Assembly: GCF_007747215.1 (NCBI RefSeq)
Contig: NZ_CP036273.1
Coordinates: 5,316,322 to 5,380,321 of the forward strand
Source of the DNA: Urbifossiella limnaea
GTDB lineage: Bacteria; Planctomycetota; Planctomycetia; Gemmatales; Gemmataceae
DNA: 64,000 nucleotides
Reading direction: 5' to 3'
A model generated the notes under the pieces. It saw nothing but the letters and a program-made list of their open reading frames with translations, made no database searches and was not told the DNA's origin. Shown one piece after another: positions 40,636 to 50,087 of the stretch; the first letter of the stretch is position 1; every line of letters starts with the position of its first letter. The translations under genes and the position numbers were made by a program.

Positions 40636-41796
40636 ATGACCTTCCTCGCCGGCACTGCCATGACCCCGCGCCTCCCGCTCACCCGCCGGTCCGCCCTCCG
40701 CCTGGCGGCCGCCGGCGGCGTCGCCGGGTTCCTCGGCTGGGCCGGCCACGACGCCCCGGCGCAGGTCGATCCGCGCGCCCCAGACGCCGCCGGCAACGAC
40801 TTCGTAACCCCCGAGGCGCAGGCCGCCATCGACCGCGGCCTCGGGTTCCTCGCGGGCGCGCAGCTCGACGACGGCTCCCTCGCGTCCGACCGCGTCGGCG
40901 GCGGCCGGGCCAGCGGCATCACCGCACTCGCCGGCCTCGCCCTCATGGCCGGCGGCCACCAGCCCGGCCGCGGCCGCTACGCCCGCACCGTGTCCCGAAT
41001 CGTCGACTACCTGCTCGGCTGCGCGTCCGGCGCCACCCCCGGGTTCGTCGTGTCGCCCGACGCCCAGCGCGGGTTCCGCGGCGGCCAGAACCAGGAGGCC
41101 ATGTACTCGCACGGGTTCGCCTGCCTGTTCCTCAGCGAGGTGTCCGGGATGCTGCCCGACCCCGCCCGGCAGCGGCAGGTGAAGGCCGCACTCGAGCAGG
41201 CCGTGGCGTTCACCGTGCGGGCGCAGAACAAGGAGGGCGGGTGGCGGTACGAGCCGCAGCCGCAGCAGGCCGACGTGTCCGTCACGGTGGCCCAGATGAT
41301 GGCCCTGCGGGCGGCCCGCAACGCCGGCCTGTTCGTCCGCAAGAGCGTGGTGGACGCCGGCGTCGACTTCCTGAAGGGGTGCCAGCAGCCGGACGGCGGG
41401 TTCGGCTACACCCGCAGCCAGATGCCGTACTCGATGTTCGCCCGCAGCGCCGCCAGCCTCGTGGGGCTGTTCAGCGCCGGCCAGTACTCCGGCCCGCCGA
41501 TCGAGCGCGGGCTGCGGTACGTCATGCAGTTCCTGCCGAGCAAGCGGTTCTCCTTCCGCGAGATCCCCGCCCACCACTACTACTACGGGCACTACTACGC
41601 CGCGCTGGCGATGTGGACGGCCGGCGGCGAGCACTGGGCGCAGTGGTTCCCCGCGGCGCGGGAGGAGTTGCTCGGCCGGGTCCGCGGCGCCGGCGGCGTG
41701 TGGTCGGACGACCACTACGGCCCCGCCTACGCCACGGCCATGAGCCTGATCGTGCTGCAGTTGCCGAACAACTACCTTCCCATCTTGCAGAAGTAG
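40636..41796 (+). CDS. Tat-exported squalene-cyclase/prenyltransferase-repeat protein
   Basis: A 386-residue protein. It has a Tat-type leader (TRRSALRLAAAGGVAGFLG) and an alpha-alpha toroid of prenyltransferase/squalene-oxidase repeats: GLGFLAGAQLDDGSLA, NKEGGWRYEPQPQQADV and GCQQPDGGFGYT. Such proteins have the barrel of terpene cyclases but no DxDD catalytic motif is visible, so enzymatic cyclase activity is unlikely. In planctomycetes they are common and uncharacterised. ATG at 40636 is chosen; ATG at 40660 sits closer to the Tat leader. Confidence 0.8.
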   Translation: MTFLAGTAMTPRLPLTRRSALRLAAAGGVAGFLGWAGHDAPAQVDPRAPDAAGNDFVTPEAQAAIDRGLGFLAGAQLDDGSLASDRVGGGRASGITALAGLALMAGGHQPGRGRYARTVSRIVDYLLGCASGATPGFVVSPDAQRGFRGGQNQEAMYSHGFACLFLSEVSGMLPDPARQRQVKAALEQAVAFTVRAQNKEGGWRYEPQPQQADVSVTVAQMMALRAARNAGLFVRKSVVDAGVDFLKGCQQPDGGFGYTRSQMPYSMFARSAASLVGLFSAGQYSGPPIERGLRYVMQFLPSKRFSFREIPAHHYYYGHYYAALAMWTAGGEHWAQWFPAAREELLGRVRGAGGVWSDDHYGPAYATAMSLIVLQLPNNYLPILQK

Positions 41797-41886
41797 AATG
41801 GGGACAGCGGGGCCGGTGGTTGCCGATCCCGCACCCCGATCTTCCTGGTACCGTCATCCCGCTCTCCCCGAGTCGAACGGTCCCAA

Positions 41887-43059
41887 ATGCACCCGCTCAT
41901 TCTGTCCGCCGCGCGCACCCCGGTCGGGAAGTTCCTCGGCGGCCTCGCCGAGCTCCCGGCCCCGAAGCTCGGCGCGCTCGCCGTCGCGGAAGCCGTCCGC
42001 CGCGCCGCCGTCGCCCCGCAACAGGTCGAAGAAGTGATCCTCGGCACCGTCGTGCAGGCGGGCCAGGGGCAGGCGCCGGCGCGGCAGGCGGCGCTCGGCG
42101 CGGGGCTGCCCGACACCGTCCCGGCCGTCACCGTCAACAAGGTGTGCGGGTCCGGGCTGAAGGCCGTGATGCTCGCCGCGCAGGCGATCAAGGCCGGCGA
42201 CGCGAGCGTCGTCGTGGCCGGCGGCATGGAGTGCATGAGCCGCGCGCCGTACCTCCTGCCGGGCGCCCGCACCGGCTTCAAGTACGGCGACCAGCCCGCC
42301 GTCGATTCGCTCGTCCGCGACGGCCTGTGGTGCCCGTTCGAGAACCGCGCCATGGGCGACGCCGCCGAGTACACCGCCGCGACGTGCGGCGTCTCCCGCG
42401 CCGACCAGGACCGCTTCGCGGCGCAGAGCCACCGCCGCGCCGCGGCCGCGTGGGAGCGCGGCGACTTCGCCGCCGAGGTCGTGCCGGTCACGGTGCCGGG
42501 CCGCACGCCGGTGGTGGTGTCGAAGGACGAGGGGATCCGCGCCGACACGACGGCCGAGGGACTCGCGAGGCTGAAGCCGGCGTTCCAGAAGGACGGCACG
42601 GTGACGGCCGGGAACGCCTCACAATTGTCCGACGGCGCCGCGGCGCTGGTGGTGGCGTCGCCCGCGGCGGCCGAGCGGATCGGCACGGCGCCGCTGGCGC
42701 GAATCCTCGCCTACGCCACGAGTGGGGTGGCGCCGAAGGACATCTTCGTGGCCCCGGTGTCGGCCGTCCGGCTGGTGCTGGAGAAGGCGGGGCTGAAGCC
42801 CGGCGACATCGACCTGTTCGAGTTGAACGAGGCGTTCGCGGCGCAGATGCTGGCGTGCGGCGGCCACTTGGGGCTGGACGAGTCGAGGGTGAACGTGAAC
42901 GGCGGGGCGATCGCGCTCGGGCACCCGATCGGCGCCAGCGGGGCGCGGGTACTGACGACGCTGGTGTACGCCCTGCGCGCCCGCGGCGGCCGGTACGGGC
43001 TGGCAAGTCTGTGCCTGGGCGGCGGCAACGCCGTGGCGATGGTCGTGGAGCGGGTGTAG
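41887..43059 (+). CDS. Acetyl-CoA acetyltransferase (thiolase)
   Basis: A 390-residue thiolase that condenses two acetyl-CoA or cleaves beta-ketoacyl-CoA. The nucleophile Cys87 is in VNKVCGSGLKAV. The second block NGGAIALGHPIGASGARVL holds the active-site His, and CLGGGNAVAM holds the acid/base Cys. Length is typical. It has no adjacent fatty-acid oxidation genes, so whether it acts in synthesis (for isoprenoids) or degradation is open. Its stop is one base before an open frame of a Uma2-family gene. Confidence 0.95.
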   Translation: MHPLILSAARTPVGKFLGGLAELPAPKLGALAVAEAVRRAAVAPQQVEEVILGTVVQAGQGQAPARQAALGAGLPDTVPAVTVNKVCGSGLKAVMLAAQAIKAGDASVVVAGGMECMSRAPYLLPGARTGFKYGDQPAVDSLVRDGLWCPFENRAMGDAAEYTAATCGVSRADQDRFAAQSHRRAAAAWERGDFAAEVVPVTVPGRTPVVVSKDEGIRADTTAEGLARLKPAFQKDGTVTAGNASQLSDGAAALVVASPAAAERIGTAPLARILAYATSGVAPKDIFVAPVSAVRLVLEKAGLKPGDIDLFELNEAFAAQMLACGGHLGLDESRVNVNGGAIALGHPIGASGARVLTTLVYALRARGGRYGLASLCLGGGNAVAMVVERV

Positions 43060-43090
43060 CATGGCACGGCAGAAGACCCCGGGAGGCGCC

Positions 43091-43795
43091 ATGATCCGGC
43101 CGCCGCGCGCGCAGCCGCGCAACGACTACCCCACCTCGGACGGCAAGCCCATGGCCGAAACCGACTTGCACCGCGACCTGATGGCGGAGGTGATTCAGAC
43201 GCTGAAGTGGTGGTTCCGCGACCGCGCCGACGTGTACGTTTCTGGCAACCTGTTGGTCTATTACGAGAAGGGGAACAAGCGCATCCACGTCGCGCCGGAC
43301 GCCTTCGTCGTCCCCGGCATCGGCAACCACCTTCGCGAGAACTACCTGCTCTGGCAGGAGGGCCGGGGGCTCGACTTCGTGGTCGAACTCACCTCGAAGA
43401 CGACGATGATGGAGGACATCGAGACGAAGTACAACCTGTACGTCGAGAAACTGGCGGTGAAGGAGTACGTGCTGTTCGACCCGCGGGAGGAGTACCTGAC
43501 GCCGTCGTTCCAGATGTACCGCCGGTTCGGCGCCGGCTTCCGCCACGTGAAGCCGACCACCGGCCGGTTCACGAGCCGGGTGCTCGGCCTGGGGTTGGAG
43601 CGCCACGGGACGAGCCTGCGCTTCCGCGACCCGGCGACGGGCGAGTTGCTGCCGACGCCGACCGAACGGGCGGACGCGGAATCGCACCGGGCGAGCGCGG
43701 AGGCTGTGCGGGCCGACACCGCGGAAGCGGAGATCGCCCGTCTGAAGCGCGAACTGGCCAGGCTCAGGGGCGAGCGGAACGGCGGCGGGGGGTAG
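43091..43795 (+). CDS. Uma2 family protein (PD-(D/E)XK nuclease fold)
   Basis: A 234-residue Uma2 protein. It has TDLHRDLMAEVIQTLKWWF, KRIHVAPDAFVVPGIG (Asp of the nuclease-fold core), LDFVVELTSKTTMMEDIETK (Glu-x-Thr-Ser-Lys, core catalytic residues) and YVEKLAVKEYVLFDPR. A Glu/Ala/Arg-rich coiled coil ends the protein. Uma2 proteins are widespread in planctomycetes and cyanobacteria, with no established role. The ATG at 43091 has GGGAGG just upstream; an in-frame ATG at 43061 next to the thiolase stop is an alternative. Confidence 0.85.
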   Translation: MIRPPRAQPRNDYPTSDGKPMAETDLHRDLMAEVIQTLKWWFRDRADVYVSGNLLVYYEKGNKRIHVAPDAFVVPGIGNHLRENYLLWQEGRGLDFVVELTSKTTMMEDIETKYNLYVEKLAVKEYVLFDPREEYLTPSFQMYRRFGAGFRHVKPTTGRFTSRVLGLGLERHGTSLRFRDPATGELLPTPTERADAESHRASAEAVRADTAEAEIARLKRELARLRGERNGGGG

Positions 43796-43826
43796 AAACG
43801 AGCACGCCGGCCGAGCGGCCGGCGAG

Positions 43827-43897
43827 AGCGGGATAGGGGAGTCGAACCCCTCTCACAGCCTTGGGAAGGCTGGGCACAACCGATATACCAATCCCGC
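43827..43897 (-). tRNA. tRNA-Gly (anticodon CCC)
   Basis: The minus strand folds into a complete cloverleaf. The acceptor stem is GCGGGAT/ATCCCGC with U as discriminator, as expected for glycine. The D stem has weak G-U pairs, the anticodon stem CAGCC/GGCTG encloses loop TTCCCAA, and the T arm has TTCGACT. It is 71 bases long; CCA is not encoded. It reads GGG codons, which are used in this high-GC genome. Confidence 0.93.
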
Positions 43898-43953
43898 AAC
43901 ACTCCCGATTCTAACAACCCGCCGCGGCCCGGCAAGGCGCTTTTGTCGCACCG

Positions 43954-45168
43954 ATGACCCCACCCCTGCCCCCCGACCGCACCACCCTGCCGCTGCTCCG
44001 CGCGGCCGCGCTCGTGGGGCTCGCCCTCACCGCCTGGCCGGCCTTCGCCGCCGACCCGCCGCGCTGGGCGTGGCTCGCCGCCTTCGCCGCCGGCGTCGCC
44101 GTCACGTTCGTGTACCGCCACCCGTTCCAAACCCTCGGCTACGTCCCGTACGGGCTCACGCTCGGCGCCGGCGCGGCTGTCGTCGCCCGATTCTGGGGCT
44201 GGGGCGACGTCGGCGCCGGGTTCGCCGGCTTCGGCCTCGGGCTCGCCGCGGGGGCGTTCCTGGAGCCGCGCCCGGCCGCCCGGCTCGCCGACGTGCCGGG
44301 GTGGGTGGTCGGCCTCGGCTACTGGCTGGCGGCACTGCTGGGCGTGCTGCCGGTCGTCGCGGTGCGGGCCGGGTGGGCCGACGCCGACCGGCTCCGCGGG
44401 ACGTTCACCCTCGGCGCCGTCGTCGCACTCCTCCCGGCAGCCGCGCTCGCGTGGGCGCGGCTGGTGCGGCCGCTGGTCGAGCTGACGGTCGTTCCGCTGC
44501 TGGCGCTGTCGTACCGCATTCGCGTCACCGGCCCGGGGCTGGCCGACTTCCCGCGCACGGGCGCGTGCGTCGTCATCGCCAACCACGCCTGCTGGTTCGA
44601 CCCGGTGTTCCTCGGCCGGGTGCTGCCGCGGCCGATCACGCCGATGATGACGAGCGAGTTCTACGACCTGCCGGGCATCCGCTGGCTGATGGTCCACGTG
44701 TTCGGCACCATCCGCGTGCCCGAGAAGCAGATGAAGAAGGAGACGCCGGCCGAGATCGTCGAGGCGATCGCGGCGCTGGACCGCGGCGACTGTCTGGTAC
44801 TGTTCCCCGAGGGCTACCTGCGGCGGACCGACGACCGGCCGATGAGGCGGTTCGGCCGCGGCATCTGGCACATCCTCGCCGCCCGGCCGGACGTGCCGGT
44901 GTACGCCTGCTGGATCGAGGGGGCGTGGGGCAGCTTCACGTCGTACCGCGGCGGCCGGCCGACGAAGAACAAGCGGCCCGACGTTCTCCGCCCGATCGCC
45001 GTGGGCGTGCCGCTGCCGGAGACGATCCCTGCGGCGGAGTTGGAGACGCACCTGACGACCCGGTTGGGGCTGATGAACCGCGTGGCCGCGTCGCGGCTGC
45101 TGCTCGGGCTACCGCCGCTGCCGGAGTACGAGGTGCCCGAGCGCGGCGACGACAAGGACGAGGGGTGA
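43954..45168 (+). CDS. 1-acyl-glycerol-phosphate acyltransferase-like (PlsC) membrane protein
   Basis: A 404-residue protein with an N-terminal set of about six hydrophobic segments (about 15-200), followed by a PlsC-type acyltransferase domain. It has motif I NHACWFDP (HxxxxD form) and motif III CLVLFPEGYLRRTDDRPM. Motif I His and Asp are intact. Such domains transfer acyl chains to lysophospholipids. The multi-helix N-terminal extension is longer than in classical PlsC and may have its own role. It starts shortly after the tRNA gene. Confidence 0.83.
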   Translation: MTPPLPPDRTTLPLLRAAALVGLALTAWPAFAADPPRWAWLAAFAAGVAVTFVYRHPFQTLGYVPYGLTLGAGAAVVARFWGWGDVGAGFAGFGLGLAAGAFLEPRPAARLADVPGWVVGLGYWLAALLGVLPVVAVRAGWADADRLRGTFTLGAVVALLPAAALAWARLVRPLVELTVVPLLALSYRIRVTGPGLADFPRTGACVVIANHACWFDPVFLGRVLPRPITPMMTSEFYDLPGIRWLMVHVFGTIRVPEKQMKKETPAEIVEAIAALDRGDCLVLFPEGYLRRTDDRPMRRFGRGIWHILAARPDVPVYACWIEGAWGSFTSYRGGRPTKNKRPDVLRPIAVGVPLPETIPAAELETHLTTRLGLMNRVAASRLLLGLPPLPEYEVPERGDDKDEG

Positions 45169-45192
45169 CCCACCAACCTGTCGTGACGAGTG

Positions 45193-45645
45193 ATGGAAAC
45201 GTCTTGCTACTTCTGTCGGGCGCCTCGACCGCGGGGCGCCGCCCGGTGTCACTGCGGGTACGAGTACGCCCCGTCGCCGCGCCCCGGCCCCCACGCCCCC
45301 ACCGACCCCGAGTTCGTCCACGACGGGATGCCGACGATTCACCCTGGCAGTCTTTTCGACGCCTTGATGCTGCTCGTCATGACCGGAATTAACGCGACCT
45401 CCGTGGCCGTGGTCGGGATGGCCGCCTTGATCACCGCCGTAGCCGTGGCCGGGTTAGAGGTCGGTGGGGGCTGGATCGCCTTGACGTTCGGCGCAGCGAC
45501 AATCGGGTGCGATTTGCTGAGCCGTCGGATGCTCCGCGCTTCACTCTGGGACACCACGCGCGGGAGTGAAATGCTCAAGGTGCCGGCATGGAACATCGGT
45601 GCACTCATCTTCGTCGTCGCGGGCGCGATCCTGATAATTGATTAA
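45193..45645 (+). CDS. Small membrane protein with cysteine knuckles
   Basis: A 150-residue protein. The N-terminus has SCYFCRAPRPRGAARCHCGYEY, two CxxC-like pairs suggesting a zinc ribbon. Three hydrophobic segments follow (about 55-73, 74-92, 132-150). No family is recognised. It resembles in plan the zinc-ribbon membrane protein at 40167-40634. GTG at 45190 is an alternative start. Confidence 0.6.
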   Translation: METSCYFCRAPRPRGAARCHCGYEYAPSPRPGPHAPTDPEFVHDGMPTIHPGSLFDALMLLVMTGINATSVAVVGMAALITAVAVAGLEVGGGWIALTFGAATIGCDLLSRRMLRASLWDTTRGSEMLKVPAWNIGALIFVVAGAILIID

Positions 45646-45653
45646 TGCGAGCG

Positions 45654-46865
45654 TCACGGCCCGTCGTAGAACCACACCTCGACCGCCTCCCCCGCTGCCA
45701 TCTCCTCCCGCGCCGCCGGCACCAGCGCGAACCCGTCCGCGACAACCGCGCCGCTCAGGTTCGACGCCCCGCCCCCGAGCGGCACCGCGCCGCCACCCTC
45801 GACACGCACACGCACGTAATCCACCCGCCCCACCGCGGACGCCACCGCCGCCGCGAGCGGCAGCACCGCCGACCGGTACGGCAGCGCTACCGGCCGGCCG
45901 CCGAGCCGACGCACCGCCCGGCCGGCGAACAGGTCGTAGGCGCACAGGCACGACACCGGGTTCCCCGGCAGCAGAAACACCGCCCGCCCGCCGACGAAGC
46001 CCACGCCGGTCGGACCGGCCGGCTTCACGCCGATGCCGTGAACGGCCAGTTCGCCCACATCGGCGAGCGCCCGCGGGGCGTGGTCCTCGGTGCCGACCGA
46101 CGTACCGCCGGTCACCAGGATCACGTCTGCGGTCGCATCCCGAAGCGCGGCGTGGGTCGTGTCGAAGTCGTCGGGCAGGTAGCGCGTCGGCTCGCAGTCG
46201 CCGCCGTCGCGCGCCACCAGCGCCGCGAGCATGGGCGAGTTGCTGTCCACGATGCGTGAGCCGTCCGGCGTCGAACCGGGCGGCAGGAGTTCGTCGCCGG
46301 TCGCCAGCACCGCGACCCGCGGCCGTCGCACGACATCAACGCGACTGACGCCGATCGACGCGAGGAGCCCCACGTCCTGCGGGCGAAGGACGCGGCCGGC
46401 CGGGAGCACTTCGCGGCCCGCGGCCACGTCCTCGCCGACCCGGCCGACGTGCTTGCCGGCCGGCACCGCCGACCGCGCCGTAATCGTGTCGCCGGCCGCG
46501 TCCGCCAGCTCGGCCATCAACACCGCTTCGGCGCCGGTCGGGAGCGCAGCACCGGTCGTCACCCGGACGCACTCGCCGTCGTGTACCACACCTGAAAACG
46601 GCCGACCGGGGTACGCCGCACCCACGAGGCGGCGCGGACCGGAGTCGGCGGCTCGGACCGCATAGCCGTCCATCATGCAGCGCGGGACGGCGGGCACGTC
46701 CACGGCCGAGGTGACGGCCGCGGCCAGCACGCGCCCCGCGGCGGCCGTCACGGTTACGACTCCTGACGAGAGGGGCGGAACGCGGGCGTCGAGAAGGGCG
46801 AGTACGTCGGCGACGGGGCTGCGAGCGGCGAACCCGGTCATGCGGACATCTCGGAACGGCAGCAT
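45654..46865 (-). CDS. moeA: Molybdopterin molybdenumtransferase MoeA
   Basis: A 403-residue enzyme that inserts molybdate into molybdopterin. It has the N-terminal VPAVPRCMMDGYAVRA (family MDGYA motif), VAVLATGDELLPPG, VILVTGGTSVGTED (MoaB-like domain) and LPGNPVSCLCAYD. Length is normal. ATG at 46865 or ATG at 46841 (MTGFAARSP) are both possible. It is not linked to other molybdenum genes here, although a MoeB/ThiF-like protein lies about 3.2 kb away on the same strand. Confidence 0.93.
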   Translation of the reverse strand: MLPFRDVRMTGFAARSPVADVLALLDARVPPLSSGVVTVTAAAGRVLAAAVTSAVDVPAVPRCMMDGYAVRAADSGPRRLVGAAYPGRPFSGVVHDGECVRVTTGAALPTGAEAVLMAELADAAGDTITARSAVPAGKHVGRVGEDVAAGREVLPAGRVLRPQDVGLLASIGVSRVDVVRRPRVAVLATGDELLPPGSTPDGSRIVDSNSPMLAALVARDGGDCEPTRYLPDDFDTTHAALRDATADVILVTGGTSVGTEDHAPRALADVGELAVHGIGVKPAGPTGVGFVGGRAVFLLPGNPVSCLCAYDLFAGRAVRRLGGRPVALPYRSAVLPLAAAVASAVGRVDYVRVRVEGGGAVPLGGGASNLSGAVVADGFALVPAAREEMAAGEAVEVWFYDGP

Positions 46866-47017
46866 GACGCACCCGGACGCGACAAGGCTCCACCAGGGGA
46901 ACTGTAACGCCACACGGGAGCGACCGGCCAGACTTGCCGGGAATATCGGCCTGCCGGCGGGATCACAGGTGTGCCGATCCGTTCGTTCGGCTCCCTTTCC
47001 CACGTCCGAGGTGGCCC

Positions 47018-48607
47018 ATGTCCTGCCACTGGCCGTTGTGTCTCCGCCGTTTCATCCCGGCCGCCGTCCTCGCGACCCTCGGCATCGCCGTCGCCGGCTG
47101 CGGGGACAGGTTCAAGATGGGTGCCCCGGCGGGAGACGCCCCCGCCGGCGCCGAGCGGAAGAGCGCCACCTCGCCCGAGGCCAAGGCCGGCGACCCGGCG
47201 AAGACCGGTGAAGCCTACGCCAGCATCGTCGAGAACCCGTTCCGGCTCGCGCAGGCTGCCCCGCTCAGCACGTTCTCCGCGGACGTGAACTCGGCCAGTT
47301 ACAGCAACGTCCGCCGCTTCCTCACCAACGGCAGCCTGCCGCCGCGCGACGCCGTGTTCCTCGCCGAGCTGGTGAACTACTTCACCTACCGCTACCCGCA
47401 GCCGGCCGGTGACGCCCCGGTGTCACTGACGCTCGACCTGGCCCCGTGCCCGTGGAAGGCAGACCACCAGCTCGCCCGCGTCGGGGTGCGCGCGAAGTCG
47501 TTCGAGCCCGGCGAGGCGCCGCGGCGGAACCTCGTGTTCCTCGTGGACACGTCCGGCAGCATGAGCCCCGAGAACCGCCTGCCGCTCGTGAAGCAGTCGC
47601 TCGAGCTCCTCGTCCACCAGCTCCGCGACGACGACCAGGTGTCGGTCGTCACCTACGCCGGCGACTCGCGCGTCGCCCTGATGCCGACCCCGGGGAGCAA
47701 GAAGGACGCCATCCTGGCCGCGCTGCACGGGCTCCGCGCCGCCGGCGGCACGAACGGCGCCGGCGGCATCACCAAGGCCTACGAGCTGGCCCGCGCCAGC
47801 TTCGTCGGGGGCGGCACGAACCGCGTCGTCCTCTGCACCGACGGCGACTTCAACGTCGGCGTCGTCAGCCCGAGCGAGCTGGACCAGATGATCGAGCGCG
47901 AGCGGAACTCGCAGGTGTTCCTGACCGTCCTCGGCTTCGGCATGGGGAACCTGAAGAACGACCGGCTCGAAAGCTTGGCCCGCAAGGGGAACGGCCACTA
48001 CGGCTACATCGACACGCTGGACGAGGCGCGGCGCGTCTTCGTGGAGCAGGGCGCGGCCCTGAGCGTGGTGGCGAAGGACGTGAAGTTCCAGGTGGAGTTC
48101 AACCCGGCGCGGGTGGCGGCGTACCGGCTCCTCGGCTACGAGAACCGCCTCCTCCGCGACGAGGACTTCAAGAACGACAAGGTGGACGCCGGCGACCTCG
48201 GCAGCGGCCACACGGTGACGGCGCTGTACGAGATCGTTCCCGTCGGCGTGTCGGTGGAGGTGCCGGGCGTGGACCCGCTGAAGTACCAGGCGCCGCCGCA
48301 GCCGGCCGGCCCGGCCGACGAGTGGCTGACGGTGCGGATGCGCTACAAGGCGCCGCTCGGCGAGACGAGCAAGGAACTGTCGGCGGCGCTGCGGGGGTCG
48401 GGCGGGCCGGCGGCCGAGGACTTCGCGTTCGCGGCGGCGGTGGCCGAGTGGGGGCTGGTGCTCCGGCAGTCGGAGTACCGCGGCGGGGCGAACGCGGCGG
48501 CGGCGCTGGCCCGCGCCGAGGCGGCGTGCGGGTACGACCCCGGCGGCCACCGGCACGCGTTCCTGGACCTGGTGCGGAAGACGATGGCGCTGGCCGCGAA
48601 GGAGTGA
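47018..48607 (+). CDS. VWA-domain lipoprotein, YfbK-like
   Basis: A 529-residue lipoprotein with lipobox AVAGC (Cys about 28). The N-terminal domain has LSTFSADVNSASYSNVRRFL and AVFLAELVNYFTYRYPQP, typical of YfbK. The von Willebrand A domain has the metal site VFLVDTSGSMS and later TDGDFNVGVVSP. The C-terminal domain (about 400-529) is the DUF3520-type extension. It probably mediates adhesion or complex assembly outside the cytoplasm. A GAGGTGG ribosome binding site supports the ATG at 47018. Confidence 0.88.
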   Translation: MSCHWPLCLRRFIPAAVLATLGIAVAGCGDRFKMGAPAGDAPAGAERKSATSPEAKAGDPAKTGEAYASIVENPFRLAQAAPLSTFSADVNSASYSNVRRFLTNGSLPPRDAVFLAELVNYFTYRYPQPAGDAPVSLTLDLAPCPWKADHQLARVGVRAKSFEPGEAPRRNLVFLVDTSGSMSPENRLPLVKQSLELLVHQLRDDDQVSVVTYAGDSRVALMPTPGSKKDAILAALHGLRAAGGTNGAGGITKAYELARASFVGGGTNRVVLCTDGDFNVGVVSPSELDQMIERERNSQVFLTVLGFGMGNLKNDRLESLARKGNGHYGYIDTLDEARRVFVEQGAALSVVAKDVKFQVEFNPARVAAYRLLGYENRLLRDEDFKNDKVDAGDLGSGHTVTALYEIVPVGVSVEVPGVDPLKYQAPPQPAGPADEWLTVRMRYKAPLGETSKELSAALRGSGGPAAEDFAFAAAVAEWGLVLRQSEYRGGANAAAALARAEAACGYDPGGHRHAFLDLVRKTMALAAKE

Positions 48608-48691
48608 CCCCGGGCCGCGCTTTCCCGGTTGCCGGCCGCGGCGCGGGGGCTTACATTCGGGAGCAACCCACCCCCGAACGGAAGCCCCCTC

Positions 48692-49984
48692 ATGGCTCAC
48701 GCCGCGTCCGGCAGTTCGTCCGCCCCGCCGCTCGACCCGCTCGTCCGCGGGCAGCTCTCGGTCATGATGTTCCTCCAGTTCGCCGTCTGGGGGTCGTGGT
48801 TCGTCGTCTTCTTCCCGTACCTGCTGAACCTGAAGTTCACCGGCGAGCAGACCGGCGCCATCTTCGGGAACATGGCCCTCGGGGCGATCTTCTCCACCAT
48901 CTTCGCCGGGTACGTCGCCGACCGGTTCATCGACAGCGAGAAGTTCATGGGCCTGTGCCACCTGCTCGGGGCCGGGTTCTTGTACCTCATCGCCACCACC
49001 CAGGACCCCGGCCAGTACTGGACCCTGTTCGCCCTCACGTTCGGGTACGCGCTGCTGTACAACCCGACGCTGGTCCTGGCGAATTCCATCACCTTCCGTC
49101 ACGTGCCGGACGGCCAGCGCGACTTCCCCGGCGTCCGCGTCATGGGCACCCTCGGGTGGATCGCCGCCGGGTTCGCCATCGACTTCGTGTTCGCCCGCGA
49201 CGGCGGCAAGGCGTCGGACACGAACGGCCCGCTGCTGCTGGCCGCCGGCCTGTCCGGCGTACTGGGCGTGTACAGCTTCCTCCTCCCGAAGACGCCGCCG
49301 ACCGCCAAGGCCGGCGACGCCGTGCCGTTCGTCCAGGCGCTGGGGCTGTTCAAGGACTTCTCGTTCGCCGTGTTCTTCCTCGTGTCGCTGGCGATCACCG
49401 TGGTACTCGCCTTCTACTACTCCATCACCGGCAACTTCCTGGAGAAGGCGTGCGGGGTGACGAAGACCGGCTCGACGATGCTCATCGGCCAGGTGTGTGA
49501 GACGGTGTTCTTGCCGCTGCTGCCGCTGTTCCTCTTCCGGATCGGGATGAAGGGCGTGCTCGTGCTCGGCATGGCCTGCTGGGGGATTCGCTACCTGTGC
49601 TTCGCCCACGCCGGGCCGGAGGGGGTCGGGTTCGCGCTGGCGATCGTCGGCGTCGCGCTACACGGGTTCTGCTTCGACTTCTTCTTCGCGGCCGGGTTCA
49701 TCCACTGCGACAACGAGGCGCCGAAGGAGATCCGCGCCAGCGCCCAGGCGCTGTTCAGCTTCCTCACCTACGGCGTCGGGATGTGGCTCGGCAGCGTCCT
49801 GAGCGGCGTCCTGCTCGACCGCTACACCGACCCCGCGACGAAGGCCGTGGACTGGAACGGCTTCTGGATGGTGCCGAGCATCGGCGTGTTCGTGTGCCTG
49901 GCGGTGTTCGTGGTGCTGTTCCGCATGACGCCGAAGCGCCCGCCGGCCCCGGCGGAAACGGATGAGGAAAAGTGGGGAGCGTGA
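48692..49984 (+). CDS. Nucleoside:H+ symporter-like MFS transporter
   Basis: A 430-residue transporter with twelve predicted helices. It begins with the NUP-family signature MMFLQFAVWGSWFVVFFPYL, and MALGAIFSTIFAGYVADRF corresponds to the loop after helix two. YYSITGNFLEKACGV and FCFDFFFAAGFIHCDN also fit this family. Probably imports nucleosides by proton symport; the substrate is inferred from the family. ATG at 48692 is chosen because the upstream open part has no transmembrane character. Confidence 0.85.
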   Translation: MAHAASGSSSAPPLDPLVRGQLSVMMFLQFAVWGSWFVVFFPYLLNLKFTGEQTGAIFGNMALGAIFSTIFAGYVADRFIDSEKFMGLCHLLGAGFLYLIATTQDPGQYWTLFALTFGYALLYNPTLVLANSITFRHVPDGQRDFPGVRVMGTLGWIAAGFAIDFVFARDGGKASDTNGPLLLAAGLSGVLGVYSFLLPKTPPTAKAGDAVPFVQALGLFKDFSFAVFFLVSLAITVVLAFYYSITGNFLEKACGVTKTGSTMLIGQVCETVFLPLLPLFLFRIGMKGVLVLGMACWGIRYLCFAHAGPEGVGFALAIVGVALHGFCFDFFFAAGFIHCDNEAPKEIRASAQALFSFLTYGVGMWLGSVLSGVLLDRYTDPATKAVDWNGFWMVPSIGVFVCLAVFVVLFRMTPKRPPAPAETDEEKWGA

Positions 49985-49996
49985 ACCGGAAGCCGG

Positions 49997-50087
49997 GAAT
50001 GACCAACTCCCGATGACCCACCAATGACCAGGGAAGACACGGCTGGCCTTCCTTGGTCATTGGTGGGTCATCGGGAATTGGTCATTC
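49997..50087. repeat. Long inverted repeat at a convergent gene end
   Basis: The central arms 50008-50030 and 50054-50076 are exactly complementary over 23 bases, and outer segments 49997-50006 and 50078-50087 also pair, with single-base bulges. It lies between the transporter stop (49984) and the MoeB-like stop (50088). It probably terminates both transcripts. Confidence 0.75.

Noticed and set aside
43827-43897. tRNA-Gly considered as an island attachment site
   Set aside because: No integrase, no direct repeat of its 3' end and no composition change beside it; the low-GC island lies more than 20 kb away.
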